Positions 1 to 8,440 are shown, counted from the stretch's first letter. The stretch: 61,205 nt of DNA from Cytophaga aurantiaca DSM 3654 (GCF_000379725.1 NZ_KB903627.1:1-61205); one strand, 5' to 3'. Notes: a model not told the origin generated them from the sequence alone. Program-made: numbers and translations.

Positions 1-32
1 AGTTAGCTGCTATTTTAAGTAACATCACACTT

Positions 33-941
33 ATGAAATTAAATCTAATACTATTTATAGTTTTAATGTTTTTAATTATAGCATTCAATTCCTTTACAAG
101 TAGTCAAATTGATAGACGAATTACATTAACTTCTGTTGATACAACAAAGAGTTATTTGACTCTATATGGACAGTATGTTTATAATCGAGAAAAATGTTTT
201 AATTGTCATTCATTAAATCAAACAAAAGACCCTAAAATAATAAGCTTGGATGGATTAGCTAATAAATACCCAAAGAGTTGGCATTATTGGCATTTGGTGG
301 ATCCTACTATTGTTGTTGTAAACTCAAAAATGCCTTCATTTTCCATTCTATCATATAAGATTTTTAATAAGGATTCTATAGATAAAATCATTCATGAAAT
401 TTCTCTTGAAGAATGGGATAAAGAACTTGCAGAATCAAAATTGATTAATGCTGAATTGAATTCAAATGGTATAGAGGTAAAGGAAAATTCAGAAATTATA
501 GCATTAATTTCATATTTAGATAATATTCAAGAAAGTGAAGAATTAAAATTAATTAGAATAAAACAGCACGAGGAAACTTTAATTCAAAATAAACTCGATG
601 ACAGCTTATGGGCACGTTCAGAATTTCTAATTAATCAATCAATAAATGAAAAACATAGTTCAAAAAAAGGACAACAGGTTTTCAGTATAAATTGCACAGC
701 TTGTCATGGAAGACAAGGCGAAGGCGGTGTTGGTCCAAATTTAACCGATAATTATTGGTTACATGGTAGTAGTAATGAAAATATTGCGAATACAATAATA
801 AATGGTGTGCCAGATAAGGGGATGATTGGTTGGCGATATGAACTTACTCCGAATGAAGTTGGATATCTAGTATCCTTCTTAAAATCAATTAAAGGAACTA
901 ATCCTCCAAATGCAAAAATGCCACAAGGAATAATTGAATAA
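33..941 (+). CDS. CcoO/CcoP-like dihaem c-type cytochrome (cassette 1)
   Basis: A 302-residue protein with an N-terminal membrane anchor or signal (residues 1-24) and two haem c sites, CFNCH at 55-59 and CTACH at 221-225. The first half (YVYNREKCFNCHS, then WHYWHLVDP and KMPSF) resembles CcoO/FixO, the monohaem subunit of cbb3 oxidase. The second half (NCTACHGRQGEGG, GPNLTDNYWLHG, KGMIGW) resembles the last haem domain of CcoP/FixP. It would act in the periplasm or at the inner-membrane face as an electron carrier. It lies alone in its cassette, with no oxidase catalytic subunit nearby, so its partner must be elsewhere. Family assignment comes from motifs; the fused arrangement is the odd point. 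Confidence 0.75.
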   Translation: MKLNLILFIVLMFLIIAFNSFTSSQIDRRITLTSVDTTKSYLTLYGQYVYNREKCFNCHSLNQTKDPKIISLDGLANKYPKSWHYWHLVDPTIVVVNSKMPSFSILSYKIFNKDSIDKIIHEISLEEWDKELAESKLINAELNSNGIEVKENSEIIALISYLDNIQESEELKLIRIKQHEETLIQNKLDDSLWARSEFLINQSINEKHSSKKGQQVFSINCTACHGRQGEGGVGPNLTDNYWLHGSSNENIANTIINGVPDKGMIGWRYELTPNEVGYLVSFLKSIKGTNPPNAKMPQGIIE

Positions 942-945
942 ACAC

Positions 946-1106
946 CAGCTAACAATAAGTAGCATTTATTGTAGACTTCTTTGATAATATTAATAGCGGT
1001 GCTTTCAAGTCCGCACGAAATAATTAAATTTAAAAGGTTGTGCGGGTTCGGTGTTAAGGAAATCTTGGCGCTTTCAAGACCTACAACAAATGCAACCACA
1101 AACGTT
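946..1106 (+). repeat. attC-like site 1 (family A)
   Basis: Opens with CAGCTAAC, reverse complement of GTTAGCTG at 2-9, the start of the same cassette. The outer arms GTAGCATTTATTGTAG and CTACAACAAATGC pair. Inner arms around GCGGTGC/GTGCGGG form a second dyad. Closes with ACGTT. Confidence 0.85.
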
Positions 1107-1136
1107 AGCGGTTATAGCAAAACGACAAATACGACC

Positions 1137-1718
1137 ATGAAAAAACTTTTTTTATTCGGACTTATTAATCTTCTTTTAATAAGTTGTTTTTGGGATGAAC
1201 CAACAAACACGACACATTTAGTAAAAGACTTTAATTTGGGTTGGTGGGCGGAACCTCGATATCAATCATTGTATTTGAATTCTAATCATAACGAATACGG
1301 TGGTGGAGTAATAATTTCTGAGACAGTATTTGCGATTGGTTTTGACGATAATTTTATTATTGCTAAACAACATCCAAATAATGATGATACAATTTCATGG
1401 AACAATATCAATGAATATAAAACTTGGAAGTTAGATAGTATTCCATCAGACACACTTGGAGAACAACAGAGTTATGTAAAAATAAATGGTGAATGGCATG
1501 GAATTAGTAATGGCAGGAATACACACCGTGACTTATTTCCGGATAAAAAAATCACATACTATTACATCGTTGACACAAGAGATTACGATACACAACAATG
1601 GAGCTCTAAAAACAAAGTTCACAAGTTTGAGAATGAGAATGATTTTAAACAAAGTAGAAAAAAACTAGGTGTACCTGATAACTTAAATTTTACTATTGTA
1701 GATAAGGAATTGGAATAA
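1137..1718 (+). CDS. Lipoprotein of unknown function (cassette 2)
   Basis: A 193-residue protein beginning with a lipoprotein signal (MKKLFLFGLINLLLISC; Cys17 would be lipidated). The frame is open back to 981, but that stretch is the preceding recombination site, so the ATG at 1137 just after it is chosen. The body has FAIGFDDNFIIAKQHP and YYYIVDTRDYD. These recall the DUF3997 group of small Bacteroidetes lipoproteins, a weak recollection that would need a profile search. It is the only gene of its cassette. Confidence 0.7.
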   Translation: MKKLFLFGLINLLLISCFWDEPTNTTHLVKDFNLGWWAEPRYQSLYLNSNHNEYGGGVIISETVFAIGFDDNFIIAKQHPNNDDTISWNNINEYKTWKLDSIPSDTLGEQQSYVKINGEWHGISNGRNTHRDLFPDKKITYYYIVDTRDYDTQQWSSKNKVHKFENENDFKQSRKKLGVPDNLNFTIVDKELE

Positions 1719-1730
1719 AGGAAAGCCACA

Positions 1731-1890
1731 AACCGCTAACAATGTATTGTTGTTAATGCAGGTTTACATTCAAGGATATTTCAGTGCATCAAACCCGCAT
1801 AAATAATTTGTATATTAAAGCATGCTTTCGTTTGTTTAAGTGGAAAGATATAAGGACTAACACCTGCATCAACAAACAATACTAACCGTT
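1731..1890 (+). repeat. attC-like site 2 (family B)
   Basis: Opens with AACCGCTAAC, a perfect 10-base complement of GTTAGCGGTT at 1104, the start of its cassette. Outer arms TATTGTTGTTAATGCAGG and CCTGCATCAACAAACAATA form a near-perfect stem. Closes with CCGTT. Confidence 0.9.
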
Positions 1891-1906
1891 ATAAGCAAGT
1901 TTAAAA

Positions 1907-2419
1907 ATGAACTTTATACCTTACGATAAAATACTTTTGACAACCAGACAAGATGTTCGTTTTGTTCAGGAAAGATTAATAGAAAAGACAGAAAATTGGC
2001 AGAATGGATATTTACGACTATATAAAAATTTGAGTGAGGGACAATATTCAGATCCAACAAAATTTGAATTAAAAAAAACTAAGAATAAATTCACATTGAG
2101 ACGAATTAATGATAGGTATTCAAACAATGGTTTAAGACCTATTGTTAAAGGAAAAATTGCTAATGAAAACGGGACAACCAAGATTCATTTAACAATTAGA
2201 CAGAGTTTTCAAACTATTTTATTTTTTGGTTTTTGGTGTTTCATTACATTATTTCTTAGTTTATTAAGTTTTAATACTAACAAGGGCATCTCGATAATTG
2301 TTTTTTTGTTTTTTGTAGTTGGCTATTCAATGTGCCTTTTTGGTTACAATACAGAAATAAAATATTACAAAAGGTTTCTTTTAGATACATTCAACTTTGA
2401 TAATACGATAGATAAATAG
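1907..2419 (+). CDS. Small membrane protein of unknown function (cassette 3)
   Basis: A 170-residue protein. The first 100 residues are soluble and charged. Two adjacent hydrophobic segments follow at about residues 103-122 (TILFFGFWCFITLFLSLLSF) and 126-146 (ISIIVFLFFVVGYSMCLFGY). The C-terminal tail carries KYYKRFLLDTFNF. No family is recognised. The ATG lies 17 bases after the cassette boundary, so leader space is minimal. Confidence 0.6.
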   Translation: MNFIPYDKILLTTRQDVRFVQERLIEKTENWQNGYLRLYKNLSEGQYSDPTKFELKKTKNKFTLRRINDRYSNNGLRPIVKGKIANENGTTKIHLTIRQSFQTILFFGFWCFITLFLSLLSFNTNKGISIIVFLFFVVGYSMCLFGYNTEIKYYKRFLLDTFNFDNTIDK

Positions 2420-2433
2420 ATAAAATAAAACTA

Positions 2434-2622
2434 GCTTATAACAATACATACAATTTATAGCGGTTCGTTGGTTAGGAAACAGTAAAGCTCTTTCCTACTC
2501 CGCCAAATTCCTGCGGAATTCTGATGGCAAAAATATAATATGATTTTCCGCAGCAATTTGTCTACTCTGTTACTTTAAAGTTATTATCTTTAAATACCGC
2601 TACAAATTGCATAAACCCCGTT
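2434..2622 (+). repeat. attC-like site 3 (family C)
   Basis: Opens with GCTTATAAC, complement of GTTATAAGC at 1888. Outer arms ATACAATTTATAGCGGT and ACCGCTACAAATTGCAT pair. An inner dyad CTGCGGAA/TTCCGCAG is characteristic of family C. Closes with CCCCGTT. Confidence 0.87.
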
Positions 2623-2632
2623 ATAGCCAATT

Positions 2633-3511
2633 ATGAAAAGAGTCATTTTAACCATATTTATACTTGCTAATAATATTTTGTCCTTTTCTCAAAAAAATGA
2701 AAGGCTTGAAATACCAGCGGGATTAAATGCATTTAAATTTGCCGATATTATAGAATCAAAATATGAAAATGGCAAAGTAAAAAAATCTACTCAAATCGAA
2801 ATCTATGGTTTTGACGATAGAAAAAATTTAATCTACAATATCGATTCAAAAGGACTTTATTTAGAGTATAAATATGATTCTACTAATAATTTAACCGAGG
2901 AGTTTTTTTATGAAAAATTTGATTCCATAGGTAAAAGAATTCCTTCTTCAAAATGGAAATATGAATATGAAAATGGTTTGCGAAAAAAGATAATTCGATA
3001 CAAATACTCTTATGGTACATGGAAATACGAAGAAACTGTAACAGACCAATACCTTTTAAATTCAATCGGACAGATTATAGAGCATAAGTACTTTGATAGC
3101 GAAAACAAAATTAAAGAAATTGTATACTCATATTATCTTGACCCATTACCAATTCATAATAAATATTTTGATTTCAATGACGAAGGAAGAATTACAAAAT
3201 ACTATTGCAGAAAAGAAGTTACAACAGATTCATTAGGAACCATTAAGGATTCAACTATATACAATTATGATACTGATTACAACATAATTAAACAGATAGA
3301 GTATACAACAAACAGTTCTACTCCAAGAGTGGAAACATATAAATATGACAAATCAAAAAATATAATAGAGGAAACACTATATATTGGATTTGTTAACCAA
3401 TATTTCACAAAACGCCTCTTTGAATATAACAAGGAAGGGTTTGTAACCAAGTATACTTCGATAAATTCGAATGGAGATGTTAATTGGATAAGGATATATC
3501 AATACAAATAA
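2633..3511 (+). CDS. Secreted YD/RHS-like repeat protein (cassette 4)
   Basis: A 292-residue protein with a signal peptide (about residues 1-19, MKRVILTIFILANNILSFS). The mature part is repetitive, with tyrosine-rich units such as YKYDSTNNLTEEFFYEKFDS, YEYENGLRKKI and YKYDKSKNIIEETLY every 25-45 residues. This is the pattern of YD/RHS-type repeats seen in many secreted Bacteroidetes hypotheticals. It is probably a periplasmic or surface beta-structure; no catalytic residues are recognised. It starts only about 10 bases after the cassette boundary. Confidence 0.65.
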   Translation: MKRVILTIFILANNILSFSQKNERLEIPAGLNAFKFADIIESKYENGKVKKSTQIEIYGFDDRKNLIYNIDSKGLYLEYKYDSTNNLTEEFFYEKFDSIGKRIPSSKWKYEYENGLRKKIIRYKYSYGTWKYEETVTDQYLLNSIGQIIEHKYFDSENKIKEIVYSYYLDPLPIHNKYFDFNDEGRITKYYCRKEVTTDSLGTIKDSTIYNYDTDYNIIKQIEYTTNSSTPRVETYKYDKSKNIIEETLYIGFVNQYFTKRLFEYNKEGFVTKYTSINSNGDVNWIRIYQYK

Positions 3512-3512
3512 C

Positions 3513-3672
3513 TGGCTATAACAATGTATTGTTGTTAATGCAGGTTCGTATTCAAGGGTATTTCAGTACATCAAACCCGCATGAATAATTTGTATATTAA
3601 GGCATGCTTTTGTTTCTGTTTGTGGAAAGATATAAGCACTAACGCCTGCATCAACAAACAATACTAAACGTT
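3513..3672 (+). repeat. attC-like site 4 (family B)
   Basis: Opens with TGGCTATAAC, perfect 10-base complement of GTTATAGCCA at 2620. Nearly identical to site 2 in its interior (ATGCAGG...CCTGCAT stem, AAGGCATGCTTT core), although the flanking cassettes are unrelated. Closes with AACGTT. Confidence 0.9.
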
Positions 3673-3700
3673 GTGGGTAAGTTAGTGAAACCATTAAGCT

Positions 3701-4600
3701 ATGACAATAATTGAATATTTAGAAAAAATAAGGTTTGATAATTTCAAGCTGTACTATCGAGAGCATAAGTATTCAGAATATACATTTATTGATAATGTTC
3801 ACAAATCTGAATTGCTAAAACAATATCAACATATTGAAAACTCAATTCTGTCTTCAAATTGTGTAGTAAATAATACATTTCAACAAATTGCTACTTCATC
3901 AAATAAGGCAGAATTAATTCATGTATTCGAAGACCTTGAGCAAACTTTTTTTCCTTCTAGAAAGAATACTGTTTATAATGTAGCAATAGTCTTAGAATGT
4001 GAAAAAACTATTGTAGGAGGTATTAATATTGATATACGAAATCGAATATCCAAAAGTATTGACGAAGATGTATTATTTATTTCAAATTTAAACGTCGAAA
4101 GATTAATAGAAATTTACAATAAGTACAATTGTCAAATAACAAAATTCTACTTGCCTCCATCAATACCAATGATCGATAATTGGAGAAACTATGAATTTCC
4201 AGAGGAGTTTGGATTTAATCCAGCCTTTGGAGTTTTTGAAACACGAATTAATTCAGGTCTAATGTGTGATAACTTTGTACATGCTAGACTCGAAATTTCA
4301 CCAATTAATGGTAGTGTTACTCAAGAACAAATTAAAAGGGTTTATGGAATTGAAGGTAGAAAACATAGTATTAATAATTATTTGTTAGATAACTTTTGGC
4401 TATCATATAATTCTTTAAAAGGAGATTACGAATTACCTGAACTAACTGATAAAAAACAGTTAATGTACTTTGTGAAAATGGATGGATATATTGTTCCTGA
4501 AAATGATGATGAGCCCATTACTATTTCATTTCGCACTTGGGATCAAGAGCATGGACAGACAGTTTATTTCTACAACGAAAATAGAATTGAATTCGAATAA
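3701..4600 (+). CDS. Hypothetical cytoplasmic protein (cassette 5)
   Basis: A 299-residue protein without signal peptide or membrane segment. It is acidic, rich in aromatic residues and probably globular. Visible stretches include FYLPPSIPMIDNWRNYEFPE and an acidic C-terminus (PENDDEPITISFRTWDQEHG). No family is recognised and no metal-binding or nucleotide-binding motif is evident. Confidence 0.6.
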   Translation: MTIIEYLEKIRFDNFKLYYREHKYSEYTFIDNVHKSELLKQYQHIENSILSSNCVVNNTFQQIATSSNKAELIHVFEDLEQTFFPSRKNTVYNVAIVLECEKTIVGGINIDIRNRISKSIDEDVLFISNLNVERLIEIYNKYNCQITKFYLPPSIPMIDNWRNYEFPEEFGFNPAFGVFETRINSGLMCDNFVHARLEISPINGSVTQEQIKRVYGIEGRKHSINNYLLDNFWLSYNSLKGDYELPELTDKKQLMYFVKMDGYIVPENDDEPITISFRTWDQEHGQTVYFYNENRIEFE

Positions 4601-4602
4601 CC

Positions 4603-4764
4603 TACCCACAACAATAGGTAGCATTTATTGTAGGCTTCTTTGATAATATTGATAGCGGTGCTTTTAATTCCGCACGAAATAATTAATTTTAAAGGTTGTG
4701 CGGGTTCGATATTTAGGAAAGCGCAGCGCTTTTAAAGCCTAAAACAAAAGCCACCAACCCCGTT
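4603..4764 (+). repeat. attC-like site 5 (family A)
   Basis: Opens with TACCCACAAC, perfect 10-base complement of GTTGTGGGTA at 3670. Arms GTAGCATTTATTGTAGGC and GCCTAAAACAAAAGCCACC pair. Closes with CCCCGTT. Confidence 0.9.
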
Positions 4765-4793
4765 GTGCGTCACTTTATGAAACTCGAAACTGA

Positions 4794-5396
4794 ATGAGAA
4801 TTCCAACTGACATATTAGAAGTAAACAGACAGAAGCTTCTGAACGCTTTTCCGGTTGAATTAAATGAAGATGTTGAAATTGTCGTGAACTTTTTGCTTGA
4901 CAAAAACTTTGACATCCATCCAACAGACGAGCAAGAATTAATATTAGATGGACACAAAATAAAAATTCCAAGGCGAGTTTATTTTGACAATCCAAAAGAA
5001 ACAACGGGAGATAATTTGACAGTTAGGCAAAAAAACATTTTGGACTGTATTTATTTAAGACATCATAACGGATTTGTTAGACAACAGAGATTAGAAAGAT
5101 TAATTGATAACGAAGAAGACTACTTTGTAATTCCTTATATTTTTCAACTTTTAGGAGAGTATGTAATGGAAATTTTAGAAGTTGCGGACAAGCATATTAA
5201 CGATAAGACAATTAATAACTATTTGAAATTTTTTAATGAAAATCCAAAATACAGACAACAGACAGAAAGTAGAATGGTAAGTTATTGGGACATTTATTAT
5301 AGAAGAGCAAAATACAAGAAATTAAACGAATATGTTGGACGACAAATATTTAACAGAATAAATAAAAGCGAACGCATAACAACAGCTTATAATTAG
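4794..5396 (+). CDS. Hypothetical protein whose 3' end runs into its attC site (cassette 6)
   Basis: A 200-residue, highly charged soluble protein. The N-terminus (MRIPTDILEVNRQKLLNAFP) is followed by a likely helical region with RQKNILDCIYLRHHNGFVRQ and a basic C-terminus. No family is recognised. The last eight codons lie inside the recombination site, and the conserved CGCATAAC is translated as part of the protein (RITTAYN end). A cassette exchange that kept only the core bases would therefore change its C-terminus. Confidence 0.6.
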   Translation: MRIPTDILEVNRQKLLNAFPVELNEDVEIVVNFLLDKNFDIHPTDEQELILDGHKIKIPRRVYFDNPKETTGDNLTVRQKNILDCIYLRHHNGFVRQQRLERLIDNEEDYFVIPYIFQLLGEYVMEILEVADKHINDKTINNYLKFFNENPKYRQQTESRMVSYWDIYYRRAKYKKLNEYVGRQIFNRINKSERITTAYN

Positions 5397-5528
5397 TGCA
5401 AGTTCGGTTTTAAGGAAACTTCAGTTCGTTACAACCGCATAAATGATTTGAATATTAAGGCATGCTTTCAGTAGTGGTGCGGAAACTGATTAGCATTAAC
5501 ATTTGCACCAATTACAAGCACAACCGTT
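5373..5528 (+). repeat. attC-like site 6 (family D)
   Basis: Opens with CGCATAAC, pairing with GTTGTGCG at 4762 with one G-T wobble. Arms AGCTTATAATTAGTGCAA and TTGCACCAATTACAAGC pair. The interior shares AAGGCATGCTTTCAGTAGTG with site 7. Closes with ACCGTT. Confidence 0.83.
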
Positions 5529-5558
5529 AGCGTTCATTATATAAAAAAAACAGAATCT

Positions 5559-6005
5559 ATGAAACTTATATTATTTTCAACAATGCTATTTTTATCACTT
5601 TTGTCATTCGGACAAAGTACTGTTTCTATAAAAATCAAATTAGATGAAACTTCTGTAGATAGCCTCACGAATGATTTAGTAGTTAAATTGAAATTTAAAA
5701 ATGAAAATGACACTTTGACAATTAATTCTATAGGAGGGAAAATAAATATGCCTTGGATTTATAAGGATATTGTTTTTTTTGAAGTCTTTTATAAAGGATA
5801 TTTTGTAAATATGACTGAGTATGCAGCTCAAGTTGAAGGAAAGTCATTGTTTAACGAACGTATTCGTAACTGGTTTATCACGATAGATAATTTTCCATAT
5901 TCAGCAATTACAAAGCAGACATTTCCCAAGATTATTAAACCTGAATATTCATTTATAATCAAAACTGATAAATATTATGATTTTAATGGGATGGGGAAAA
6001 AATAA
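5559..6005 (+). CDS. Secreted hypothetical protein (cassette 7)
   Basis: A 148-residue protein with a clear signal peptide (MKLILFSTMLFLSLLSFGQ). The mature part looks like one beta-sandwich domain (VSIKIKLDE, LVVKLKFKNENDTLTINSIG) with conserved aromatics. It is probably periplasmic or exported. No family is recognised. It is the only gene between sites 6 and 7. Confidence 0.6.
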   Translation: MKLILFSTMLFLSLLSFGQSTVSIKIKLDETSVDSLTNDLVVKLKFKNENDTLTINSIGGKINMPWIYKDIVFFEVFYKGYFVNMTEYAAQVEGKSLFNERIRNWFITIDNFPYSAITKQTFPKIIKPEYSFIIKTDKYYDFNGMGKK

Positions 6006-6009
6006 CAGC

Positions 6010-6157
6010 ACGACAACAATAGCTAGTAATTAGGGTAAGTTTAGGAAACTTCAGTACATTCAAACCGCATGAATATTTGAATTATAAGGCATGCTTTCAG
6101 TAGTGGGGAGGAAATCGTTAAGCATTAACATTTGCCCCAATTACCAGCACAAACGTT
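6010..6157 (+). repeat. attC-like site 7 (family D)
   Basis: Opens with ACGACAAC, which matches the cassette start GTTAGCGT at 5526 at only 6 of 8 positions, so this pair has drifted or was exchanged. Arms AGTAATTAGGGTAAG and TTTGCCCCAATTACCAGC pair. Closes with AACGTT. Confidence 0.78.
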
Positions 6158-6172
6158 ACCTGCAATTTTACG

Positions 6173-6559
6173 ATGCATATCCCATACGAAATAAAATTAG
6201 GACACATCGCAGACTTTAAAGTAGAATATAGATTTTATTCAAAAGCTGAAGGTGGAAGAGAAACCATTCCATTCCAAGGATATCGTTCAGATTTTTGGTA
6301 CGAGCATGTTGATAATGTAACTAATTCGATTTTTATGATTTGGCCAGAATTTGAAAATGAAATCGGTGAAGTTATTATTGAATCAGAAATTTTAAATGTA
6401 GGTGTAGCAAGAATGTGGGTGATTGACCCTCAAAGACGAGATTACCATAAGGATAAAATAAAGCTTGGAATGACAGGATATTTTATGGAAGCAAGTAGAA
6501 AAGTTGCAGAATGTAAAGTAATAGAAATTTTAGGTCTGCATGATAATCCTGTCACTTAA
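6173..6559 (+). CDS. Stand-alone EF-Tu domain III-like protein (cassette 8)
   Basis: A 128-residue soluble protein. AEGGRETIPFQGYRSDFWYE resembles the start of domain III of elongation factor Tu (EGGRHTPF.GYRPQF). A later stretch (FMEASRKVAECKVIEI) fits the beta-barrel end of that domain, where the family has IREGGRTVGAGVV. The GTPase domain is absent. The likeness is from motif memory, and what a free-standing barrel of this type does is unknown. The cassette contains no other gene. Confidence 0.55.
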   Translation: MHIPYEIKLGHIADFKVEYRFYSKAEGGRETIPFQGYRSDFWYEHVDNVTNSIFMIWPEFENEIGEVIIESEILNVGVARMWVIDPQRRDYHKDKIKLGMTGYFMEASRKVAECKVIEILGLHDNPVT

Positions 6560-6584
6560 TGCATTTACAGAAATAAAAACAGGT

Positions 6585-6741
6585 GGTAATAACAAGTAGC
6601 ATTTATTGTAGGCTCCTTTGATAATATCACCAGCGGTGCATTTAAGTCCGCACAAAATGATTAATTTTAATTGTGTGCGGGTTTGGTTTTGAGGAAAGCG
6701 AAGCGCTCTTATAGCCTACAACAAACGCCACCATAAACGTT
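6585..6741 (+). repeat. attC-like site 8 (family A)
   Basis: Left end reads GGTGGTAATAAC. The cassette start at 6155 is GTTACCTG, so the pairing appears disrupted by a short duplication or insertion rather than absent. Arms GTAGCATTTATTGTAGGC and GCCTACAACAAACGCCACC pair. Closes with AACGTT. Confidence 0.8.
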
Positions 6742-6783
6742 AGCGACTATATTTTCGAACAGTCTTCACTTCAAAAATTAATA

Positions 6784-7386
6784 ATGGGATTATTTTATTT
6801 TCTGAAATTTTTCAAATCTAACAAAGTCTCGACAACAAACTTTGACTCTAACGAGTATGTTCCAGCCTTTTGGGAAGACGATTATTGTCAAGTTGAGATT
6901 GTTCCTTTTGAAAATAAAGCATTCATTTTAAAACAAACTAGACAAATTGATGAATTAGCTGGCAAATCAAAAAATAACTATGGCTTTTCAGAAATATTTA
7001 GCCGTGATGAAATGTTGACTGCCACAATATCAAAAAAAATCAGAATTGATTATTTAGAAAATACTCTAACTGCATTTCAGTTTCAAAAAGCTAAATATAT
7101 TCGATACGATAAAAGCACAATTCTCAATTGTGAAACGGGAAAAACAAAAGCATTTGGGTTTTCAAACTTTACGATTTTTTTTGACACAGAAGACGAATTG
7201 GTAAAGAATATTTGGATTGATATCGGGCTTATAGTTTCTGTGAAGCAATTTGACTTAATTGAATCAGCTTTACATTCCTTAGGACAAAAATGTGGCTTGA
7301 TACTAATTGATTGGAATAGTTTAAAGCTATTTGACCTTACAGACAAAACGCAAATTCAAAACTATTTGATGAGGATGTTTAAATAA
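6784..7386 (+). CDS. Hypothetical protein (cassette 9)
   Basis: A 200-residue protein without a clear export signal; the first 12 residues are hydrophobic but short (MGLFYFLKFFKSN). The body is mixed alpha/beta with AFILKQTRQIDELAGKSKNN and a C-terminal stretch SALHSLGQKCGLILIDWNSL that looks like the core of a small alpha/beta domain. No family is recognised. Confidence 0.6.
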   Translation: MGLFYFLKFFKSNKVSTTNFDSNEYVPAFWEDDYCQVEIVPFENKAFILKQTRQIDELAGKSKNNYGFSEIFSRDEMLTATISKKIRIDYLENTLTAFQFQKAKYIRYDKSTILNCETGKTKAFGFSNFTIFFDTEDELVKNIWIDIGLIVSVKQFDLIESALHSLGQKCGLILIDWNSLKLFDLTDKTQIQNYLMRMFK

Positions 7387-7389
7387 TAC

Positions 7390-7552
7390 AGTCGCTAACA
7401 ACAAGTAGCATTTATTGTAGACTTCTTTATTAATATTAATAGCGGTGCTTTCAAGTCCGCACGAAATAATTAAATTTAAAAGGTTGTGCGGGTTTGGTGT
7501 TAAGGAAATCTTGGCGCTTCCAAGACCTACAACAAATGCGACCAACACCGTT
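7390..7552 (+). repeat. attC-like site 9 (family A)
   Basis: Opens with AGTCGCTAAC, perfect 10-base complement of GTTAGCGACT at 6739. The interior is nearly identical to site 1 (GTAGCATTTATTGTAGACTTC, then GTGCGGGTT), although the two lie some 6 kb apart. Closes with ACCGTT. Confidence 0.9.
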
Positions 7553-7667
7553 ATGTGTCATTCAATGGATCAATCAACCTTATTTCTCTAAAAAATGATT
7601 TTTTTAGCACTTTAGTCATCTTTTTAGCATAACTTTTCGTTATATTTATAAATAAACCAAGAAATAT

Positions 7668-7901
7668 ATGACTTCTATAGACTTAAAAACCAAGCTAATA
7701 GAGATTATCAACGAGATTGAAGATGTTGAATTTCTTGAAGCTATCAAAACCATCCTAGATACGAAATCAGTAAATCACTATGCTCTTTCGGATAAGCAGA
7801 AGGAAAGTATTGAAGTAGGCAGACAGCAAATCAAAAACGGTGATTTTTTAAAAAACGATGAAGTTTTTTCCGAACTAAAAGAATGGATCAAAAAGAAGTA
7901 A
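7668..7901 (+). CDS. Antitoxin of a ParE/RelE-type toxin-antitoxin pair (cassette 10)
   Basis: A 77-residue acidic-then-basic helical protein. It has the usual shape of Bacteroidetes antitoxins paired with RelE/ParE toxins: an N-terminal amphipathic helix (LKTKLIEIINEIEDVEFLEA), a middle with LSDKQKESIEVGRQQIKNG, and a C-terminal tail ending in KKK. It overlaps the toxin start by 19 bases, so translation is probably coupled. It would bind and neutralise the downstream product and probably repress the operon. Confidence 0.8.
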   Translation: MTSIDLKTKLIEIINEIEDVEFLEAIKTILDTKSVNHYALSDKQKESIEVGRQQIKNGDFLKNDEVFSELKEWIKKK

Positions 7902-8185
7902 TTTGGTCAATAAAAGCCAAAGAAGAATTATATAATATTCTTGATTTTTACATTAACAGAAACGGCTCCCCTACTTATAGTCTGAAATTATTATCCGACT
8001 CAGAAGACATCACCCAATTGCTAAAAAGCAATCATTATTTAGGAAGACTCACTGAGAATCGAATAACTCGTGTGATAGTGAAGGACGCATATTTAATTTT
8101 TTATGAAATAGGCAAAGACTACATTGAAATTATTTCATATTGGGACAATCGACAGGATTCAGATAAAAGAATAGACAGAGAATAA
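7883..8185 (+). CDS. ParE/RelE-superfamily toxin (cassette 10)
   Basis: A 100-residue protein with the ParE/RelE fold signature: an N-terminal WSIKAKEELYNILDFY, a middle helix region, NHYLGRLTENRITRVIVKDA, and the late strand AYLIFYEIGKDYIEIISYWDNRQD. Family members inhibit gyrase (ParE) or cleave mRNA at the ribosome (RelE); which one applies here cannot be told. It overlaps the antitoxin gene by 19 bases. Toxin-antitoxin modules are typical stabilising cargo of chromosomal cassette arrays. Confidence 0.82.
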   Translation: MDQKEVIWSIKAKEELYNILDFYINRNGSPTYSLKLLSDSEDITQLLKSNHYLGRLTENRITRVIVKDAYLIFYEIGKDYIEIISYWDNRQDSDKRIDRE

Positions 8186-8196
8186 GATAAGAACGC

Positions 8197-8367
8197 CACA
8201 TAACAACAGGTAACATTTATTGTAGGCTTCTTTGATAATATTAATAGCGGTGCTTTCATCCGCCACGGCGGACCGCACAAAATGATTAATTTAAATTGTC
8301 TGCGTGTTTGGTATTGAGGAAAACTTTGGCGCTTTCAAGGCCTATAAAAAATACAACCAACACCGTT
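8197..8367 (+). repeat. attC-like site 10 (family A) with palindromic insert
   Basis: Opens with CACATAAC, complement of GTTATGTG at 7550. Arms AACATTTATTGTAGGC and GGCCTATAAAAAATAC pair less well than in its relatives. The interior carries an extra palindrome TCCGCCACGGCGGA where sites 1 and 9 have only a few bases. Closes with ACCGTT. Confidence 0.86.
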
Positions 8368-8440
8368 GTGCACTATACTTCGGAACCATATTTGACCATT
8401 CAAACTTGATTAATTCATTGATTTTTTGTAATTTAACTAA

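Noticed and set aside
752-1099. Minus-strand reading frame with MVAFVVGLESAKISLTPNP, with near copies at 7327-7548 and 10806-11039
   Set aside because: These arise because family A sites are repeated; each is in the reverse direction across a site, has no start context of its own, and varies with the site.
981-1136. N-terminal extension of the 1137 gene (and likewise of those at 9972, 14179, 14666)
   Set aside because: The upstream in-frame stretch is a recombination site, and the internal Met precedes a clear signal peptide or domain start.
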